Positions 11,640 through 45,369 of a DNA stretch of 64,000 bases are shown piece by piece; the stretch's first letter is position 1; every line of letters begins with the position of its first letter. The notes beneath the pieces are model-generated. The model worked only from the letters and a program-made list of their open reading frames with translations. It was not told the DNA's origin and made no database searches. The DNA is from Chondrilla cf. caribensis (taxonomy: Eukaryota; Porifera; Demospongiae; Chondrillida; Chondrillidae): the NCBI GenBank assembly GCA_964020155.1, contig OZ026562.1:4233580-4297579 (forward strand), given 5' to 3'. A program made the position numbers and the translations under genes.

Positions 11640-12232
11640 ACCTCTCATTGCTTCAACTGTACAACTTGTACAGCATATATCCTCCCGTCACTTCAACTAA
11701 ACATGTACAGCATATCCTCCCGTCACTTCAACTGTACAACTTGTACAGCATATATCCTCCCGTCACTTCAACTAAACATGTACAGCATATCCTCTCGTCA
11801 CTTCAACTGTACAACTTGTGCAGTATATCCACTTGTCATTTCAACTGTACATGTACAGCATATCCTCCCGTCACTTCAACTAAACATGTACAGCATATCC
11901 TCTCGTCACTTCAACTGTATAACTTGTACAGCATATATCCTCCCGTCACTTCAACTAAACATGTACAGCATATCCTCTCGTCACTTCAACTGTACAACTT
12001 GTACAGCATATCCTCCCGTCACTTCAACTAAACATGTACAGCATATCCTCTCGTCACTTCAACTGTATAACTTGTACAGCATATATCCTCCCGTCACTTC
12101 AACTGTACATGTACAGCATATCCTCCCGTCACTTCAACTGTACAACTTGTACAGCATATCCTCCCGTCACTTCAACTGTACATCTTGTACAGCATATCCT
12201 CCCGTCACTTCAACTGTACATCTTGTACAGCA
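11640..12232. repeat. Minisatellite of about 36-38 bp (CTTCAACTGTACAACTTGTA family)
   Basis: Two alternating unit types are arrayed, one with aactgtacaacttgtacagc and one with aactaaacatgtacagc. Each is followed by atatcctcccgtcacttc. Long frames across it are repetitive. Confidence 0.93.
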
Positions 12233-12357
12233 GGTGATCATTTCATTCAGTCTAGTCATTTCAATCATGCTCGACATTCCCACGTAATGTGTATTCTACT
12301 TGCTTCATTGATCAGAGGTAGATCATTGAAATGCTATACCTTGGTTGTAATACCCAT

Positions 12358-12509
12358 AACACACACACACACACACACACACAAATACATACATATAGTG
12401 TACACATACACACACAGCATGCATACACACATGCATGCACACACATATTGTACACATGTGCACACACAGCACGCATACACACACATGTGCACACATGTAC
12501 ACACACACA

Positions 12510-12554
<45 letters not shown>

Positions 12555-12592
12555 ACACACACACGCACGCACGCACACACATGCACACATAA
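12358..12592. repeat. (CA)n compound microsatellite
   Basis: CA tracts interrupted by CATGCATGCA and TACACATGTG blocks. All frames across it are artefacts. Confidence 0.95.
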
Positions 12593-12873
12593 TATAGGCA
12601 CAATTACCTGTAGATGTGGGTCACATTCAGTAAATACTGTACAATTGCATGAGGTACAGACATATTATTATAGTATATTATTGTATATACGTACATATAA
12701 ACATATTACAGACTGGATGGAAGACATTTTAGAGAAAATTTTCACCAAATTCGCAACATATACACATAGTACATACATATTTGCATAATTAAAAAGAAAA
12801 AAAATGTTTAAATGATGGGAGAAAACAGGTTCACTGGGGATAATGTTCCAGGGGCGTGTAGGAATGGGTGTGG

Positions 12874-14730
<1,857 letters not shown>

Positions 14731-14734
14731 TTTT

Positions 14735-15068
14735 AGGGGCTGCCGCAGGCAGCCCCTATATTGTTTTCATTTCGACTTCCGGTATGTAACGCTCGTCCGA
14801 TATATAGATAGATATATAGATATATATATATATAATATGTGTTCCTATGCGTAATCGCAACAATGAATTTATATTAGAATTTATATTGCGCGAAATAAAG
14901 ATGGCCGATTTCGAACGCTGACAATTTGAAATTGGGCTAGAATTCGTGCGCTGAAGTTCCGCCGAACGTAAGAACTTCAGCGAAGGTTCTTCTAAACCTA
15001 ACAAAGACGCCAAGTAATTCGAGTGCGGGGGGCGGCAGCCCCACGAGTTTTTAAACTCGAATTACTTG
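14735..15068. mobile_element. MITE-like element abutting FAM32A; copy 1
   Basis: The segment shares an ordered set of blocks with 34491-35082. These include gacttccggt, ttcctatgcgtaa, gaaataaagatggccga, aattcgtgcgctgaag and a terminal inverted repeat of aagtaattcgagt (15013) with actcgaattactt (15054). At the FAM32A end a 23-bp GC-rich hairpin (14735-14757) is present only in this copy. It likely forms part of the FAM32A promoter or 5' untranslated region. No ORF is present. Confidence 0.7.
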
Positions 15069-15405
15069 TTAGATAATCGAAGACGCAAAAATTTTAGACG
15101 TGAATAAACGCATAAAGGTAAACACAATACGTACTTCAATATGCCAAGCACCGGCTCTTTTGATTGTTTTTTTCCTATGACTTATGTAATTTACATTATT
15201 AAAGATACATCATTATTAATTTTACTGTTAAATCCTTCATTATTCAGATAAATTGTCAATTATGGTGATAAATGCTGTGCACATCTAATTACCGCAAACA
15301 GCCTATGGGCAGAATGAATATAATATTCCTAATGTGATGATACAGAGTTGAACCTAACGTAAACTTTGAACTTCCATGAGAAGTAATGAAAGTTGGCTGT
15401 CTTGT

Positions 15406-15501
15406 TCACTCAGCTCCAGTTGATCTAGATTCAGTGTCGAGTGATCTCTGTTAGAGAGGACATAGGAAATACTATGAACAATATCTTTGTACAAATGTGT
15501 G

Positions 15502-15564
<63 letters not shown>

Positions 15565-16263
15565 ATGTCACCTCATAACGGCTGTTCCCATATCCTCCAT
15601 GGCTCTCACAGAATTCCAAAGCACCGCACCTGATGGCATTTTCCAATGAAGCGCACCAGTAGGAGGGGCCCTCTGTACACGGGTTGTCTCCCACTGCAGC
15701 TACCTCATTCAGGATCACTAGGTAACATTGGAAATTAGAGCTTAATTACCGTATCAACCACAAAAGATAGACAGAGCTGACAAGTTAATTAGCACGTGAA
15801 AGTGGGAAGGTTTTTTCATAGTATTCACAATAACAATTCACTTTATGGAAGTGATGAATGTCGTGTTAAAGGATATGTCTATCTAATAGATCTTGTTGAT
15901 GTACACACAGTACATTCTCTACCCAGTGGTGTTGGCCCCCTGTGTTGCAAGGTCTTGGGGAGAACACAGCTGACGAGCACCGTTGGGTGTAGCTCATGCA
16001 TGACACGAGGCATGTAGGATGGTGTTACACACTCCTGGCCCAGCTAGGGACCTTGGGTACCTATTGGAATGCTAACCACATCTATACTACAATGGTGTAT
16101 CACAGATTAAGAGTCCAATTCTATAGCTTTAATATAAATATGATTGCAAATGCATTGCAGGTGATACAGAAGTAAATTTTGACATGATTTGAATTATTAT
16201 AAGTTCTGTGTGACTCATCATACCTGTTGTGAGCACGAGGACACAGAAAAGAGTGAGCTTCAT
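15406..16263 (-). CDS. Secreted SapA-domain microprotein, copy 1
   Basis: Three exons join in phase: 16224-16263 (signal peptide [13 protein letters not shown]), 15572-15717 (SapA domain) and 15406-15447 (short tail [13 protein letters not shown], then stop). The total is 75 aa. The second exon contains [20 protein letters not shown] followed by LEFC, the saposin-A-type domain signature (GPSYWC, a spaced Cys, then a closing Cys). The tryptophan usual near the end of this domain (HVW/HAW in the larger genes here) is replaced by HGGYG. In vertebrate prosaposin SapA domains flank the saposins in the precursor; here the domain stands alone with a signal peptide. A TATA-like tatttaaag lies about 115 bp upstream of the ATG. 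The last exon's acceptor is the least certain part. The function is unknown. Confidence 0.75.
15505..15563. repeat. (GT)n microsatellite
   Basis: A pure GT tract in intron 2 of SapA microprotein copy 1. It is the counterpart of the 1.2-kb tract in copy 2. Confidence 0.95.
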
Positions 16264-16519
16264 ATTTCCTCCAGTAAGAAAGTTCCTTTGGATTCAAGAC
16301 GGATAGAGTTGCACTCAACCGAAGGTCCAGATCACGACAAGAGCACAATCTTGAAATGAACTGGAGAGTTTACTCGCAACTTTAAATACTGGATCATAAT
16401 CGATGGAGAAATCTATTAATGATCTTAATACGTATTCTTGTCATGATGACATCTTGGACAGCAATTTATGCTTATGTCATAATGATGCCATTAGTTTGCA
16501 TGTACATATGTATGTAGGT

Positions 16520-16651
16520 ATACTGTATAGTGGGAAATTTTCGCAGGATAAATTTTCGTGGATTTCGCGGTTTGCTAACATCTGCAAAAAGTTTATCCAG
16601 GAATTTTCATTTTTGGAGCCATCCTTGAAAATTTATTCCTGCGAAAATTTC
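16520..16651. mobile_element. MITE with ATACYGTATAG-type termini, 3'-truncated copy
   Basis: It starts atactgtatagtgggaaatt and carries inverted inner blocks (ttttcgcaggataaattttc and cctgcgaaaatttc). It belongs with the copies at 41841-42050 and 55415-55586. The right terminus is lost. The sibling duplication unit has unrelated sequence at this place. Confidence 0.7.
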
Positions 16652-16963
16652 AAAACACACGGCAGACTAATAAGTTTGGTTAAATGGCTGGATACTCTAT
16701 TCCTTTTGTATACCTTGTTGGTACGACATTATCATAATATAAATTATTGAATTAATATTATTACAGATATATCATTATTAATTTTACTGTTAAATTCTTC
16801 ATTATTTATATAAATTGTCAATTATGGTGATAAATGCTGTGCATATCTAATTACCGCAAACAGCCTATGGGCAGAATGAATTATTCCTAATGTGATGATA
16901 AAGAGTTGAACCTAATGTGAACTTTGAACTTCCATGAGTAGTAATGAAAGTTGGCTGTCTTGT

Positions 16964-17172
16964 TCACTCAGCTCCAGTTGATCTAGATTCAGTGTCGAGT
17001 GATCTCTGTTAGAGAGGACATAGGAAATACTATGAACAATATCTTTGTACGAATGTGTGTGCATGTGTGCAAGTGTGCTCTGTGTGCATGTGTACATGTG
17101 TGCACATTCGCATGTGGGTACATTATGTGTGTGCGTGTGTGTGTGTATGTGTGCTGTGGGTGCACATGTATA

Positions 17173-17223
<51 letters not shown>

Positions 17224-17234
17224 GTGTGCACGTG

Positions 17235-17319
<85 letters not shown>

Positions 17320-17330
17320 GTGTGCACGTG

Positions 17331-17396
<66 letters not shown>

Positions 17397-17570
17397 ACGT
17401 GTGTGTGTGTGTGCGCACGTGCGTGTCCACGTGTGTGTATGTGTGCTGTGTGTGCATGTTATAATGTGTTTGTGTGTATGTGCACGCGTGCGTGTACATG
17501 TGTGTGTATGTGTGCTGTGTGTGCATGTTATAGTGTGTGTGTGTGTGTGCGTGCGTGCGTGTGTGCGTGC

Positions 17571-17616
<46 letters not shown>

Positions 17617-17802
17617 ACGTGTGTGTGTGTGTGCGCGCGTGCGTGTGCACGTGTGTGTATGTGTGCTGTGCGTGCATGTTATAATGTGTTTGTGTGTATG
17701 TGCACGCGTGCGTGTACATGTGTGTGTATGTGTGCTGTGTGTGCATGTTATAGTGTGTGTGTGTGTGTGTGTGCGTGCGTGCGTGTGTGCGTGCGTGCGT
17801 GC

Positions 17803-17844
<42 letters not shown>

Positions 17845-17985
17845 ACGTGTGTGTGTGTGTGTGCGCGCGTGCGTGTGCACGTGTGTGTATGTGTGCTGTG
17901 TGTGCATGTTATAATGTGTTTGTGTGTATGTGCACGCGTGCGTGTACATGTGTGTGTATGTGTGCTGTGTGTGCATGTTATAGTG

Positions 17986-18029
<44 letters not shown>

Positions 18030-18187
18030 TGTGTGTGTGTGCATGTGTGTACACGTGTGTGTATGCGTGCTGTGTGTGCACATGTGTACAGTACGTATGT
18101 TTGTGCATGTGTGTGTATGTGTGCCGTGTGTGCATGTGTACAGTGTGTGTGTGTGTGTACGGTATGTGTGCTGTGTGTGCATGTGTA

Positions 18188-18244
<57 letters not shown>

Positions 18245-18958
18245 GTGTAAGGTGTGCATGTCACCTCATAACGGCTGTCCCCAAATCCTCCATGGTTTAC
18301 ACAGTATTCCACAGCACGGCATTCGAGAGCATTTTCCAATGAAGCACACCAGTAGGAGGGGCCCTCCATACACGGGTTGTCTCCCAGTACAGCTACCTCA
18401 TTCAGGACAACTAGGTAACATTGGAAATTAGAGCTTAATTACCGTATCAACCACAAAAGATAGACAGAACTGACAAGCTAATTAACATGTGAAAGTGGGA
18501 AGGTTTCTTTGTAGTATTCACAATAACAATTCACTTTGCGGAAGTGATGAATGTCGTGTTAAAGGATAATATCCTATCTAATAGATCTTGTTGATATCCA
18601 CACAGTACATTCTCTACCCAGTGGTGTTGGCCCCCTGTGTTGCAAGGTCTTGGGGAGAACACAGCTGACGAGCACCGTTGGGTGTAGCTCATGCATGACA
18701 TGTGGCATGTAGGATGGTATTACACACTCCTGGCCCAGCTAGGGACCTTGGGTACCTATCGGAATGCTTACCATGTCTATACTACAGTGGTGCATTACAG
18801 ATAAAGAATCAAATTCTATAGCTTTAATATAATTATAATTGCAAATGCATTGCAGGTGATACAGAAGTAAATTTTGACATGATTTAAATTACTATAAGTT
18901 CTGTGTGACTCAACATACCTGTTGTGAGCACGAGGACACAGAAAAGAGTGAGCTTCAT
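16964..18958 (-). CDS. Secreted SapA-domain microprotein, copy 2
   Basis: Paralogue of the 15.4-16.3 kb gene with the same exon structure: 18919-18958 (identical signal peptide [13 protein letters not shown]), 18265-18410 (SapA domain [20 protein letters not shown], then VEYC) and 16964-17005 (identical 13-residue tail). The total is 75 aa. Replacements relative to copy 1 cluster in the SapA exon, while the signal and tail exons are unchanged. Both copies lack the late tryptophan of the domain. Intron 2 has expanded to about 1.26 kb, almost entirely GT satellite. A TATA-like element (tatttaaag) sits at the same distance upstream. If the intron expansion impaired splicing the gene could be weakened, but the coding parts are intact. 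Confidence 0.75.
17045..18245. repeat. 1.2-kb GT-rich satellite with higher-order periodicity
   Basis: GT/GTGC tracts are punctuated by blocks such as gcatgttataatgtgtttgt at about 17454, 17684 and 17904. The array is therefore a higher-order repeat of roughly 220-230 bp. Open frames of up to 485 codons on the minus strand and 447 on the plus are artefacts. Confidence 0.95.
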
Positions 18959-19824
18959 ATTTCCTCCAGTAAGAAAAGGTCCTTTGGATTCAAGACGGAC
19001 AGAGTTGCACTTAACTGAAGGTCCAGATCACGACAAGAGCAGAATCTTGAAATGAGCTGGAGAGTTTACTCGCAACTTTAAATACTGGGTCATAATCAAT
19101 AGAGAAATCTATTAATGGTCTTAATACGTATTCTTGTCATAATGACACCTTGGCTGATAATTTATGCTTATGTCATAATGAAGTCATTGGTTGCATGTAC
19201 ATATGTATGTAGGCAAAGGTATGCATTTCATTCCTTACCACTAGCAGATAGTATTTTGCAAATGACATACATATCATGCTGTGCGCACACATAAGGTCAG
19301 TTAACTACACAATCAATTGGTAGCTTTATACACTTCATCCCAAATGGTTGTGTAGCATATTCTCCTTAACACTATAATCCTCTGCAATGTTTTCAAAACA
19401 CACAGCAGATTAAGGAGTTTGGTGAAATGGATGGATACTCTATTCCATTTGTATACCTTGTTGGTGCAATATTATCATATTATTATTAATAATTAATTAA
19501 ATTATCCTTATAATACTGTTACAAAATACAGTGCATTATGTCATATACATTATCTGTTACGTTAGCAGTTACATGTGTGCATTATAAAGCAATTATAATA
19601 ATTACACATTATCAAATTAAGCAATAATGCATCGTGATCAATTAATTAATATCGATCTGAATATATACCGTAAAAGCCAGTTTTGCGATAATGCAATCGA
19701 ATACTAACAATTGAACACACTGAATTATTGATTGCTATAGGATCAGCGTTCATTGTGATTATGTAACTAAAGACGGCTCTAACTATATCGTTTGCACTCA
19801 GAAACCACTCTCCAAACAGCCTTC

Positions 19825-33366
<13,542 letters not shown>

Positions 33367-34119
33367 CTCTTTACTGGAAGGTTCGTTCCACGATGTGAGG
33401 TCAATAGCTGATTGAAAAACGGGAGCAGGTCATATGACCACACGCCACACGTGATATCGGCTTAATGAGATTCATGACCCCATGCACGCCACATAATATC
33501 GATAACATTACCGCGCCAACGTTATGATAACATGAAAGATACATAACATTATTAGAATCGTGCATAATAATATTATTATTGTATTAAGGCACATCAATGT
33601 GTAGGACCAAAGGGCGGCCTTACGACCGGGGGTGATGCGGGATTCCTTGTAGGGAAAAGAATTAAAGGTTAAACTTGTTGAAAACTGTTGCCCTCTGAAG
33701 TTTAGACTTAGCCCTCTGAAGTTTAGAGCAATTAGTGACCTTCTGATTTATGAATTAGCATTCAATTATCAACACCATGGCAGATGACATATTCCTCGAT
33801 GCTAAAGGGTCCAGGGTCAAATTCTGGTCAGATAAAGAACGTTAACCACATGTACACTTACCAAACCTATGAAAATAGTCAAAATACCTCATTGGGAGGT
33901 AGTGTGTACTCAGCAGTGTCTGGGGTGCTATGGGTCAAACCCTAGGCCTGGCCATAGCACCACACTATCCAAACCTACATCAGGTGCTGATTCATGGGTA
34001 TTGAAAAACGATCCATCTGGGAAGCCAGTCTTGAAAGCCATTTCAGTGTATGATATGTATATGTTACCTGAAACTTCACAAAGTTACTCAAGAGTGGAAT
34101 ATTATTAGTACATAAGGTA

Positions 34120-35220
34120 TTTAATGAGATTAGTCTATGTACAAACACCACTAGCCAAGAAGTAAATTATTTACAAATATATACTATATTGACAGGTTCT
34201 CTTGAGAGAGTCTCATTTTGGAGGGCACATGTGAAGAAGACTGCAATCAATATCTTCATCCTGCAATGGAAACACATATACAGAGCTAGCATCTCAGAAG
34301 ACATTGAAGATGGTAGACCATTAAGGGTATGTTCAGTCTAGTGCAGATCCAACCGATTCTCACTTCAAATTTTGAAATTAGGATTCATTCCAGTGAGAAA
34401 GGGTTATAGGTCCAAATTTCAAACTGGAGATGAGAATGAATATGACCTATGCATGATTATAGTGTAGCTCAAACCAGAACTGCCATTTTAAATTGTTTTC
34501 ATTTAGACTTCCGGTGTGTAACGCTTATCCGATATATATATATATAATATGCGTTCCTATGCGTAACAGCAACAATACATTTATTTTATAATTCTTGCTT
34601 TGCTTAAGAGGCGTCAGATAATCTACTCACAGACCTGCAAGGGCAAACTTGGCTGATACCCCCACCGACATTCTTGTCAGTATGGGCCATCTCTTAATGT
34701 TTACTAACTCGTTCATATCTAGTCCTTGTTATCATCCAACATACCAATTGTAACGCATTTATAATCTATCTACAGCCTCATACTGTACGCATATTGATTT
34801 TACATACAATTATGTTCACTATATATTTCTTCATATATACACATTACCATTTTCTTTCCTGATGATTGCTGTACGTATTATATTCATGACAATTAATTTA
34901 TTCATTTATATTATAATTTATATTGTGTGAAATAAAGATGGCCGACTTCGAACACTGACAATTGGAAATTGGCCTGGAATTCGTGCGCTGAAGATCTGCC
35001 GAATGTAAGAACTTCATGAGTTAGGTTCTTCTGAACCCAAGACAGATGTCCAAGTAATTTGAGTGCGAACTCGAATTACTTGTTTGATTCAAATTTGAAA
35101 CTGAATTTGAAAATCTTTCTCAACCCCCACTTAAACCCCTTGTTACCCCCACTAACATAAATGAGGGTCAATTGTCTACACAATGAAGTACAATCCTGCT
35201 TGGATGTCACTGTTGGAGAC
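34120..35220. repeat. Dispersed repeat shared with 38160-38520, interrupted by a MITE
   Basis: 34120-34350 matches 38165-38390 with shared blocks such as gagtctcattttggagggca and caaacaccactagc. 35090-35220 matches the rest (aatttgaaaatctttctc, gtacaatcctg). The interval 34470-35085 is the extra MITE, so this copy was split by insertion. No gene is seen in 33367-35319. Confidence 0.75.
34491..35082. mobile_element. MITE-like element, copy 2 of the FAM32A-upstream family
   Basis: It shares its ordered blocks with 14755-15068: gacttccggt, ttcctatgcgtaa, gaaataaagatggccga, gaattcgtgcgctgaag and a terminal aagtaatttgagt/actcgaattactt pair. It carries an additional AT-rich insert at about 34600-34900. 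Non-coding. Confidence 0.7.
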
Positions 35221-35319
35221 ACATGAAAATATCAGCAATAACAGTGAGCCAAAACAAGACTGCATTACTAAAAGTACAAGTTTTCACATTTGAAGGTCAA
35301 CATTGAAAAGTAAAATTGA

Positions 35320-35446
35320 CTAACCCTTGTATATCTCAGGTGTGGGAAGAGGGTCAGTCGAATTGCAAAACTTCAATTTTTCACAAATACTGATAGAATC
35401 CTATGAAAAGGAGAGCTAGAGAATGAGTAGACACACTAGCACACGT

Positions 35447-35496
<50 letters not shown>

Positions 35497-36429
35497 ACCA
35501 GTCCATGATCATACATCATATGTAACATCTCTTTGGAGTACGCCACTGCCATGTTAGCACACTGCATGAAGCAGACACAACAGTTGTCACTTGTACTGTG
35601 TATTTACTGTACAGACACAACTGTTAACACACGTACTATGTATTCACTGTACAAACACAACTGTTAACACATGTATTACGTATTCACTGTACAGACAGCA
35701 CTGTTGAGATGTTTACCATGTACAGATGAAGACTAAACCCACTATAACAAACCTGTCTAACATAGGAGTCCGATAATGCTATGCAGAAATACTCCACTGC
35801 TGACGGGAAAGATTTCTGCACAATGTGGATTAGAAATGAACCTTGCAGCACAGAACACACAGAGTGTGAGTACATTTATAGCACTCACTTCGGTGGTGTT
35901 GAGGTAATAAAACACCACATTGACCATGGTAGACATAGCTTTACACAGGAGACACTGGTCCAGCTCCGACTCAATCCCCAGTTCAGACTTCCAGTTCAGT
36001 TTTTGTTCTTGTTCAGACTGTGAATGACAATGCATACTGTACTCTGTGAAAACTACGTAAATAGTACCCTTTTACACAGTACACTTACGTAACCTAAAGC
36101 ACAGTACAACATAAGTACACACAAATAGCACAGTTTAACTGACTTAGGCATTCCAGATTGAAATCTGAACAGACAGGAAGGATGTTTAGTTTGAGCTCAA
36201 TGTCTCCCTGTAGCCTACAGGACACCACACACAAACACACACAAGAGGAAAATGGTCCAATGTTCACCTTACTGCTTGGTTTTCTGAACAAACGGCTGCC
36301 ATCATGACCAGGGTCTCCAGTACAGTCTATTTGTTTACAGGCAGTGACATTGTCCTGTAGAGAGTAGACCATATGAATGTTGTGGTGGTGGTGTGGGGAG
36401 AGCCCAATACTTTAGGATAAACACAACAC

Positions 36430-36480
<51 letters not shown>

Positions 36481-36484
36481 ACGC

Positions 36485-36529
<45 letters not shown>

Positions 36530-37332
36530 GTACATCCACTCACAATCCCACTCTTGATTTTGTCCCATAGTGGACGAAAATACAATTCAGTGAGGTTCCT
36601 ACACTGAAAAGGACAACACAACAGCAAGGGCAAGGTAGCTAGGGGATGCCACACGTGCACTGTACTGTACATATACATATCATATCCATACTGTACTATT
36701 ATGCAGTTAAACCTTTACATACATATCTGCATGCAAGTTTGCTGCCTTGAAATGACTGGGTAGATATGCTGTGTTTAGATATACACAGACTGGCATACTC
36801 CTTGTGTATCCTCTCACAGGTGTGTGGTAACCAGTACGTACGTATGCATGCAACCACGCATTCATGAGTACATCAACAGGCATGTATACATCAACATGCA
36901 TGTGCACATCAAAATGCATGTGCACATCAACATGCATGTGCACATCAACATGCATGCGTGCACATCAAAATGCATGTGCACATCAAAATGCATGCGTACA
37001 CATCAACATGCATGTACACGACTCACTTCCTCGCGCACATCTGATAATGCATCCTTGCAAATGCTGTTAAATTCACGCCTACCTTCTCCCTGTGTATTCA
37101 TACAAACAGTATCATCACAAGCACATACATTCGGTGTGAGGCTGACGTAGGCTAGATGTATACTGTATAGACACACTAAACATAACAATATTACAAGTGC
37201 GAATTCATATGCAAAAGTGTGAGCATCTTGTGTTAGTGCAAGAAACACCAGTACTGAGGACAATCTTTCCCAAATGTCTGCAGAATGTTATGCCATCATC
37301 AGTGCATGGTATCGTAACAGATTGATGCACGT

Positions 37333-37398
<66 letters not shown>

Positions 37399-38031
37399 CA
37401 GAGACATTGTGATGAATCAAAGACTGCATATAGCCGCCTCCAAAAACACAGTAGAGACAGTTAGGACCATCTGATACCTGAACAGGTGTAACATAATCAT
37501 AGTTCACTAATACTTCGTCAACACAGGAGAATCTACACTACAAGACACTTTCTGTGAACACAGAGTACAAAGCGTGCATCACTCGATTCGTAGTTTTGTA
37601 CCTTCCACCGGTATAGTTGATATACTGTTCGTGCAAGTGTGCTATGCGAGTGCTTGAATGAGTAAAGAATGCATGTACTCATTGCGTGCGTGCATGTGTG
37701 TACGCGTGCACCAACTGACATAGTATGCAACTGGTACTCACATGGTTCAGCTGTGAGCCTGGGTGGTCGTAGTTGTCAAGGCGACTACCGACCGGCTGTT
37801 TTGTGTATCCATCAACCCGCCAAAAGGTGAGAACTACTCAGGGAACATAGCAAATAGGGCTATGAAGTTATAAAATTAATTTTACAATTGTACTGGGCAT
37901 TTATATAGTATTTCTTAAATTATATGTGCATCTTATACAGAACGGGTACGCCTGCTCGCCGCCTATATCTGGATTTAGTACTTACCAGCAACGAAAGAAA
38001 CAAACAGGAACAGTCGAGCTTCGGAAGCCAT
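35320..38031 (-). CDS. Secreted protein with two SapB domains
   Basis: Ten exons join in phase, giving 229 aa. Exon 1 is 37986-38031 (signal peptide MASEARLFLFVSFVA) and exon 2 is a tiny 17-bp exon, 37742-37758. SapB1 (residues 22-118) uses 37397-37477, 37027-37089, 36544-36603 and 36268-36354. SapB2 (119-229) uses 35889-36017, 35753-35815, 35499-35561 and 35320-35400. Each domain has six cysteines: CLYC, C, C, then CKQIDC in the first, and CLLC, C, C, then CEKLKFC in the second. First exons end with N-V-S-E and N-T-T-E sequons. There is no SapA domain, so processing would differ from prosaposin. It resembles short secreted saposin-like proteins; whether it binds lipid, assists hydrolases or attacks membranes cannot be told from sequence. 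The acceptor of exon 2 was chosen because the two upstream AGs lead to stops. Confidence 0.88.
35448..35495. repeat. (CA)n microsatellite
   Basis: A pure CA tract next to a SapB2 exon of the two-domain gene. Confidence 0.95.
36426..36528. repeat. (CA)n microsatellite
   Basis: CA tract with a GCACAC patch, in an intron of the two-domain gene. Confidence 0.95.
36876..37015. repeat. 18-bp repeat (ACATCAACATGCATGTGC)n
   Basis: Seven or eight imperfect copies in an intron of the two-domain saposin gene. Confidence 0.88.
37335..37397. repeat. (CA)n microsatellite at exon border
   Basis: The CA tract runs up to the splice donor of the first SapB exon, so the donor reads GAG|gtgtgtgt on the coding strand. 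Confidence 0.9.
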
Positions 38032-38159
38032 CTTTCTATCACGTGATACACGTTACTCGGAACTGCGGATCCCGCTGTAAGAGCATGCACGTTAATATTT
38101 CCATTCATGGTATAATTTACCCGGGGTATTAGTCGAATAACTATTCAATTTGTACTTAA

Positions 38160-38520
38160 TGTCTTAATGAAATTAGTCTATGTTCAAACACCACTAGCTG
38201 AGAGTAAACTATTTACAGATATATCATTACAGACGGTTTTTCCTTGAGGGAGTCTCATTTTGGAGGGCATATGTGGAGGCCACTGCAGACAGTACCTTCA
38301 TCCTACAAAGGAAATATATATACATAGTTAGTATCTCAACAGACAGCGAGGGTGGCAGACCATTGAGGGCATGTCTGGTATACCGTAGCCCAGACACAAA
38401 CCACCTTCATGAATTCAAATTCAAAATCAAATTTGAAAATCTTTCTCCTTTTTCAACAAATTTAGAGGAGATCATAGGTTGACCACACCAGGTGTGTACA
38501 ATCCTGTTTGGTTGTTACTG
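38160..38520. repeat. Dispersed repeat, uninterrupted copy
   Basis: Matches the two parts of 34120-35220. It occupies the space where the last exon of the five-domain saposin gene would be expected, just 3' of that gene's final readable exon. Confidence 0.75.
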
Positions 38521-38658
38521 CATCGTACAACCAATCAGGAGTGCATCTAGTAGGGGCATTACTGGCGGCCAATAACAGATTTTTCATCAATTCATATTAC
38601 ATTGACAATTTCGTACACAGGTATCAAATTAGGACTCCCTTTTTCCGAATACTGCTGT

Positions 38659-45369
<6,711 letters not shown>

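Larger units (their letters stand above)
15190..16745. repeat. Tandem segmental duplication, unit 1
   Basis: This block (3' flank, SapA microprotein gene, 5' flank) is repeated directly as 16755-19490. Non-repeat parts are nearly identical by eye, including introns and intergenic sequence. Unit 1 has a GT tract of about 80 bp where unit 2 has about 1.2 kb. Confidence 0.9.
16755..19490. repeat. Tandem segmental duplication, unit 2
   Basis: Direct copy of 15190-16745, carrying the second SapA microprotein gene. The size difference comes from a GT-rich expansion inside intron 2 and about 170 bp of different sequence at 19216-19390 where unit 1 has a MITE. Confidence 0.9.

Noticed and set aside
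11499..12287. 262-codon plus frame
   Set aside because: Mostly minisatellite; only the first part is unique sequence, reported as an unassigned island.
16912..18431. 485-codon minus and 447-codon plus frames
   Set aside because: Translations of the GT/CA satellite (alternating His-Thr or Cys-Val). Only the SapA exon at the 5' end and the 42-bp tail exon are real coding sequence.
37742..37830. Longer version of exon 2 of the two-domain saposin gene using upstream AGs
   Set aside because: Both upstream acceptors lead to in-frame stops; only the 17-bp exon keeps the frame.
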